Source of the DNA: Porogramme epimiltina
Lineage: Eukaryota > Basidiomycota > Agaricomycetes > Polyporales > Polyporaceae
Assembly: GCA_900155495.1 (NCBI GenBank)
Contig: FTLJ01000472.1
Coordinates: 22,591-86,590, forward strand
Direction: 5' to 3'
DNA length: 64,000 nucleotides
In this document: piece after piece, positions 59,555 to 64,000 of the stretch
Position numbering within the stretch: the stretch's first letter is position 1
Layout: each line of letters begins with the position of its first letter
Notes under the pieces: generated by a model
What the model was told of the DNA's origin: nothing
The model's database searches: none
Seen by the model: the letters and a program-made list of their open reading frames with translations, nothing else
Program-made: the position numbers and the translations under genes

Positions 59555-60795
59555 CTAGTCGAAACATATGCCTCCGTCCACGCTGTACTGATGAGTAGAT
59601 AGTATGTGTTAATGTCAATGCCACTGCAATAAAAGCGTGTCGATGCACTCACTGATTGGCCTGTGTTGTATGTCAGACTATGCGTTAGTAAATCTACTAC
59701 TACTCTCTGGCTAGGAGCACGTACCTGTGATGAAAGCGGAGTCATCGGATACGAGGAACGAGACTAGTTTCGCTACATCCTCGGGCTTGCCATTACGTCC
59801 AAGCAAAGAAGCCGTGTTCCACTGTGGAAAGCAGTCGTGAAGGGGTATGAGAAAACGTAATGCTTGGCGAGAATTGGAGTAGTCTGACTGAGTCTGTCCA
59901 TGAGCCCTTTGGCTGCCCGCTGATTTTCGTGTGATATTCATCCAGCCCCGCCACTGGGGTAGAGGGTACGTCAGACGGTCTTGGAGGGAACATGCGCTGA
60001 ATTGACTCACAAAGGGGAGTCTCGATGACGCCAGGGGAGTACGAGTTCGCAGTGATGCCGTACTTTGCATAGTCCATCGCAGCGCACTGCGTCAAGCCCC
60101 GGATAGCGAACTTTGTAGCACAGTATGCGGACATCGCTGGTCCTCCTACGATATCGCGCATTCATCAATTTCACGTGGGTCGTTGTCCGATGATGACGTC
60201 ATGACGTACCCTTTTTGCTGGCCATAGATGCAGCGCCGATGAGACGACCGCCGCCGCCTTGTTTGATGAGCTGTGCCGCAGCATACTTGTACGAGAAGAA
60301 GGTGCCATTGACGTTGATGTCGAGCAATCTCTCGAGATCTTCGGTCGGAGCTGTGACGTCAAGCAGGCGCATCAACACATGCAAACCTCCAAGAGCGGAG
60401 AGGCCCTCGAGGGCCAGGGAGATCTCACTTTCGTGCAAGACGCGGTTCATGCTCACGCCCGCATTTGCGATCATCTACGACAACGGTATTTAGCATCCAA
60501 CACGGACAAGCTCCCCACCAACCAGACTCACCGCGTACAAGCTCCCAAGCTCAGCAACCACCGTGCCCACTAAGCGCTCCACATCTGCCTCCTTTGACAC
60601 ATCTCCGTAGACTGTGACGACGCGAAGGTTGTGCTCCTTCCGCAGCGCCGTCGCGAGCTCCTCGAGGCGCTCTTGGGTCCTTGCAAGGTCGAATAGGCCG
60701 AGGTCGAGCCCGTCCTTCGCGAGCCGGAGGGCAATGCTGCGTCCGATGCCTTCCGCGGCACCGGTGATAATAGCGACGCGCCTTGGGGTGCTCAT
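59555..60795 (-). CDS. Short-chain dehydrogenase/reductase 1 (acetoin-reductase-like)
   Basis: Eight exons (60795-60532, 60474-60429, 60350-60210, 60145-60011, 59953-59889, 59821-59725, 59661-59654, 59587-59555) give 262 aa, the usual length of classical SDRs. Motifs are TGAAEGIG for the cofactor, ANAG, the catalytic Ser region [10 protein letters not shown], and YCATK (Tyr-xxx-Lys). The ending is [15 protein letters not shown] then FITGQS-Y-SVDGG, as in diacetyl/acetoin reductases. It interconverts a carbonyl and an alcohol with NAD(P)H; the substrate is not defined. The penultimate exon is 8 nt. A TATA-like ATATAA lies about 70 bp upstream of the ATG. It is paired head-to-tail with SDR 2. 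Confidence 0.9.
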
Positions 60796-61294
60796 TGTCG
60801 CTTGTGCCGTATAGTGGTGGTAGTGGGAAGATGGGTAGAGCGCCAAGTGCAAGACAGGGAGTCTTATATGTCGACTTGGGAGAGTTAGGATTCAGAAGCG
60901 TCGACGCCAGAGAAGAGGCGGGGACATGTGACCGCGCTCGGAGCCGCACACGGAACTGAGTCGACGGCAGCAGGGGATGACTAAGGGTGGAGTACTTGGC
61001 CGGACGAGGCGGGGTGCTTCGGCTGAGGGAGACTTGACTGCCAGTCCGGTCGGTGATCGCAAACCGATGTGGGTCCGGGGAGTCGTGGACGATAGGAGGA
61101 TGGTCGACCGTTCATAGATCCCGATCCAGGTTACTGACATATCGTTATTCTACAGCGTGAGGCACTTTGTCGGCACACCCGCTGAGCTTAACGAAGAGGA
61201 ATTATGGTTTTATTTCGCGTGCTACTTACATTGACGCGTATTACAGTCGAGGGCGAGCGCATAGGTACCGATTGCCAGATCACGATCAGCCACC
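60796..61294. other. Intergenic between the two SDR genes
   Basis: About 500 bp, holding the promoter of SDR 1 and the 3' flank of SDR 2. No gene seen. Confidence 0.5.
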
Positions 61295-62506
61295 TCAGTC
61301 AAAACAAACACCGCCGTCCACGAGGTACTGCATCAAGGAAGTGCGTAAGCACAACTGCGGGAAAGGTCGGCTTGTGGCAAATGGAACCTACCGATTGGCC
61401 TGCGGGGGACAATACGGAGACGGTAAGCAGATAGTCGAGAGAAGTATGATGGGGGAAGAGCGAAGGGCGCACCAGTTATGAAAGCAGCATCGTCGGATAC
61501 TAAGAATGAAACTAACTTCGCGACATCTTCCGGCTGCCCATTCCTTCCTAAGAGATTCGTGAACTAAAGTGAAGTGTCAATAGAGCCTCTCATCCTGTTA
61601 ACATCAGTACTTACAGAGTTGCTCCAGTCTCCCCTAGGTCTCCCGGTTTGCTGCGATTTGATCACATCTAACCCATGGACTATATCGCCGTTAGGACATA
61701 CATACAACGGTAGCGCAGACAGGGAGGGCGCTCACGGAGGGGCGTCTCAATTGCTCCAGGGGTATACGCATTTACGTTGATGCCATACTTCGCGTAGTCC
61801 ATCGCTGCGCTTTGGGTGAGACCGCGCACCGCGAACTTTGTCGCGGCATACGGCGCCTGCTCCGGTATGCCTGCACAACATTCAGCCACAACTCGTACTA
61901 GCGATATGGATGACAGCCTACCCCTCTTGCTAGCGATGGACGCCGCGCCGACCATGCGACCTCCCATGCCTTGCTTGATCATCTGAATTGCGGCGTACTT
62001 GTACGAGAAGAATGTGCCCATAACGTTCACATTCATCATTCGCTGAACTTCTTCCGTAGGTGCTGAATGGACGATAGAGGGTTAGCGCGCGCCATCTTGA
62101 CTGGCTTGGACCAGAAAAACACACTCTCGTGCAGAACGCCGATGCTGGCGATTCCCGCGTTTGCAACCATCTATGCCCCAACGTTGACGCTTAGTCCCTC
62201 CGCTCTTTGGTTTCCGCCATTCAGCGAGGGAGGAAAACTTACCGCATACAAACTTCCCAACTCGCCCACCACCGTGTCCACCAGACGCTGAACGTCCTCT
62301 TCCTTCGACACATCCCCATACACCAGCACTACGTTTGCACCGTGATCGTTCTTCAGTGTCGCTGCGAGCTCTTCAAGCCGTACTTGGGAGCGAGGTAGGT
62401 CGAAGAGGCCGAGGTCGAAGCCATCTTTGGCGAGGCGGGTGGCGATTCCACGCCCGATTCCTTCTGCTGCGCCGGTAACGATCGCAACGCGTTTTTGAGA
62501 GGCCAT
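61295..62506 (-). CDS. Short-chain dehydrogenase/reductase 2 (acetoin-reductase-like)
   Basis: Eight exons (62506-62243, 62170-62125, 62062-61922, 61870-61736, 61679-61615, 61563-61473, 61399-61392, 61327-61295) give 260 aa. Seven exon lengths equal those of SDR 1; exon 6 is 6 nt shorter. Motifs are [42 protein letters not shown] and GQS-Y-LVDGG. Same expected chemistry as SDR 1, and clearly a tandem duplicate. The penultimate exon is again 8 nt. A TATATG-type box lies about 28 bp upstream. Divergence in the substrate loop ([17 protein letters not shown] against [17 protein letters not shown]) suggests the two may prefer different substrates. Confidence 0.9.
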
Positions 62507-63185
62507 CGCGGGTAAGACGGTAGGGGAAGAGTATATGTGCGGGTGAGGTCTTCGAGTCCGAGAGAAGTGCCTTCATATGTGGATAGGAACGCAAAGCCGT
62601 GTCCCTGACTTGTAATGAGAGTAGCGACACGTGAGCGCCCCGAAGCAAGGAACGCAGACGAGCATAGGTTTGAAACAATCCAGGGAGTGCCGCGAGGGGA
62701 GGAAAATACTCACGCGAAAGGACACCGTGGGTGCACGGCACTCATAAACGTCGAGAGGTTTCTCAGAGACTTCGGGTTCTAGGGTTTGCTTCATCTTGAA
62801 CGTGAGATAGTCTGTTCGAGGGCTACACATCTTCAGGCTGTCCTTGAAGGCGGAGATTGCTTCTCGCTTTGAGGCCAGGGGAATAGAAACGGTTCAATCC
62901 AGGAGAGCTCGAGGGTCTGTCCCGCGTCCGAGTCGTCGTCCGCTGCCATGCTTTTGGATGTGGTCCTGTTTGGCTTGTGGCGGCACCATGAGCGCTTGCT
63001 GCCAGGCGGCCCAGACCCACTGCTCCATCCCGATCGGATACCAGTTCATATCGTGACCCATAGATCCCCAATTCGGGTACTCGGAGGAGCAAGGTCTGTT
63101 CAGGCGCGGCATCCTTGACCGTGTATTGAAACATCCCTTCCCAACATCTACTACCCGATATACTACATGGATAGCGAATAGTGAT
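62507..63185. other. Intergenic right of SDR 2
   Basis: About 680 bp. Minus-strand frames here (62573-62830 and 62823-63203) contain some protein-like stretches, such as MNWYPIGMEQWVWAAWQQAL, but I could not join them into a convincing gene. Confidence 0.4.
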
Positions 63186-63189
63186 GTGG

Positions 63190-63350
63190 AGGGCCGGGCT
63201 CAAAGCCCTAAAGCCCTGGAAGCCCGGCCCTCACAAGCCCGAGCCCGGCCCGGCCCTACTGAGGGCTTAGTGGGGCTCAGGGCCGGGCTCTTGACTTTCG
63301 GAAGCCCGAGCCCGACCCGCAGGCCCGGGCTTTGGGGGTGGCTGAGTTCG
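63190..63350. repeat. GC-rich interspersed palindromic repeat (GGCCCGGGCTT type)
   Basis: Units such as AGCCCGGCCCT, AGCCCGAGCCC and GGGCCGGGCTC recur on both orientations, and the central part can fold on itself (GAGCCCGGCCCGGCCCT against AGGGCCGGGCTC). It ends about 50 bp before the start of the next gene. Its origin is unknown; a small dispersed element is possible. Confidence 0.6.
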
Positions 63351-63376
63351 GGCCACATCAGTGGCCGGTGAAGAGC

Positions 63377-63382
63377 TATATA
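63377..63382 (+). promoter_or_regulatory. TATA-like box of the right-edge gene
   Basis: TATATA lies 24 bp before the proposed ATG at 63401, immediately right of the GC-rich repeat. Confidence 0.35.
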
Positions 63383-63400
63383 GGTCTCATAGCCACTCCG

Positions 63401-63999
63401 ATGGCATTCGTTGGCATAGGTAAGTTAAATTCAGAGTCTTTCCATCGCTCGACAGATGAACAGGTATGCCGGGAGTGTGCTCCTCACGTGTCCTCTACCG
63501 CACCGGAGGACACTCATGCCTTCGCGCTCAATCCCCTCTCCCTCTTACGGTATGCTCGCACCCTAGCTGCCCGTGCCCCCGCCTTCACCGACGACGACTA
63601 CTACCCCGATGTCCGTCTCGCCAAGGGCGGCTCCCCGGGCGACCTGCGCTCAATGACGACCGGGTACTCGGACACGACAGACAGCACGTTCTCCCAGCCC
63701 CCGATGAGCCGCGCCGGCGAGTCCTACAACATGTCCGACATGTCCTCCTACGACTACTCCGCCGCACTGTCGGCGCGGGCCCGGGGTGCCGCCGGTGTTG
63801 GTGCGATGGGCCTCAACCGCGCGCGGAGCACGACGCAGCCGTACAGCGCCTTCGCTGGGCCCTACGCCAGAGCTCTCCCTCTGCACCGCTCCGCATCACG
63901 TATGTTGTTCGAGAGTTGGGTGTGGCACTCACGCGCGTGTTTGCTACTCCTACTTCAGATTGTGATGACGACGACGTGTTTGTACGGCTCATTAACTAA
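63401..63999 (+). CDS. Unrecognised protein, 5' part only (runs off the window)
   Basis: The clear coding block is 63509-63899 in one frame: DTHAFALNPLSLLRYARTL, RAPAFTDDDYYPDVRLAKGG, then a Ser/Tyr/Met-rich stretch with YSDTTDSTFSQPP and YNMSDMSSYDYSAAL. A donor GTATGT follows at 63900. A tentative start uses an ATG at 63401 (MAFVGI), an 8-nt exon at 63456-63463 and an intron of 45 nt, giving MAFVGIDEQDTHAF. The first intron would be only 36 nt, which is short, so the start is uncertain. The family is not recognised. Confidence 0.45.
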   Translation, partial: MAFVGIGKLNSESFHRSTDEQVCRECAPHVSSTAPEDTHAFALNPLSLLRYARTLAARAPAFTDDDYYPDVRLAKGGSPGDLRSMTTGYSDTTDSTFSQPPMSRAGESYNMSDMSSYDYSAALSARARGAAGVGAMGLNRARSTTQPYSAFAGPYARALPLHRSASRMLFESWVWHSRACLLLLLQIVMTTTCLYGSLT

Positions 64000-64000
64000 T

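Noticed and set aside
62573..63203. Possible small minus-strand gene right of SDR 2
   Set aside because: Protein-like fragments lie in different frames and no set of splice sites joins them convincingly.
63466..63999. 177-codon plus-strand frame at the right edge
   Set aside because: It is a different frame from the coding block at 63509-63899 and is Arg/Cys/Pro-rich, so it is a shadow.
1..64000. CRISPR arrays, insertion sequences, LTR retrotransposons or bacterial-type operons
   Set aside because: None found. The intron-rich architecture is eukaryotic, and I saw no transposase or reverse-transcriptase motifs and no long terminal repeats.

Overview
This is nuclear DNA of a filamentous basidiomycete, most likely a wood- or litter-decaying agaricomycete. 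The evidence is dense short introns (mostly 48-60 nt, GT-AG with a few GC-AG), many very small exons, a CYP63-like P450, tandem F-box-like genes and a run of secreted or cytosolic glycoside hydrolases. All gene models were assembled by hand: I joined exons at GT/GC-AG sites where reading frame and family motifs stayed continuous. No transcript data were available.

Layout. 1-2.6 kb is a GC-rich stretch with no gene I can support. 2.8-11.0 kb holds three tandem F-box-like genes (+); the first has an in-frame stop. A broken piece of a histidine acid phosphatase lies between copies 2 and 3. The intact, membrane-anchored phosphatase follows at 11.2-13.3 kb (-). Next come a small Cys-cluster protein (14.1-14.8 kb, -), a 17-exon GH2 beta-mannosidase (16.1-19.6 kb, +), a monocarboxylate-type MFS transporter (20.2-21.8 kb, +) and a single-span membrane protein (21.9-23.2 kb, -).

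25.5-48.2 kb is the centrepiece: five head-to-tail GH35 beta-galactosidase genes (called A to E here), all on + and each about 1,000 aa. A, C, D and E look intact; B carries a one-base frameshift. They are followed by a GH15-family gene of about 33 exons (49.0-53.0 kb), a tRNA-Gly(GCC), a CYP63-like P450 (54.35-57.5 kb), another F-box-like gene of unresolved structure, two tandem short-chain dehydrogenases (-) and the start of an unrecognised gene at the right edge.

How the genes may work together. GH2 beta-mannosidase, five GH35 beta-galactosidases, a GH15 enzyme and an MFS carrier within 37 kb suggest a glycan-degradation neighbourhood: secreted enzymes remove galactose outside the cell, and cytosolic enzymes (no signal peptide on the mannosidase or GH15) finish oligosaccharides inside. 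This is inference from gene content. The F-box and phosphatase block has clearly undergone segmental duplication. Splicing is unusually demanding throughout: I count about 178 introns and about 35 exons of 18 nt or less.
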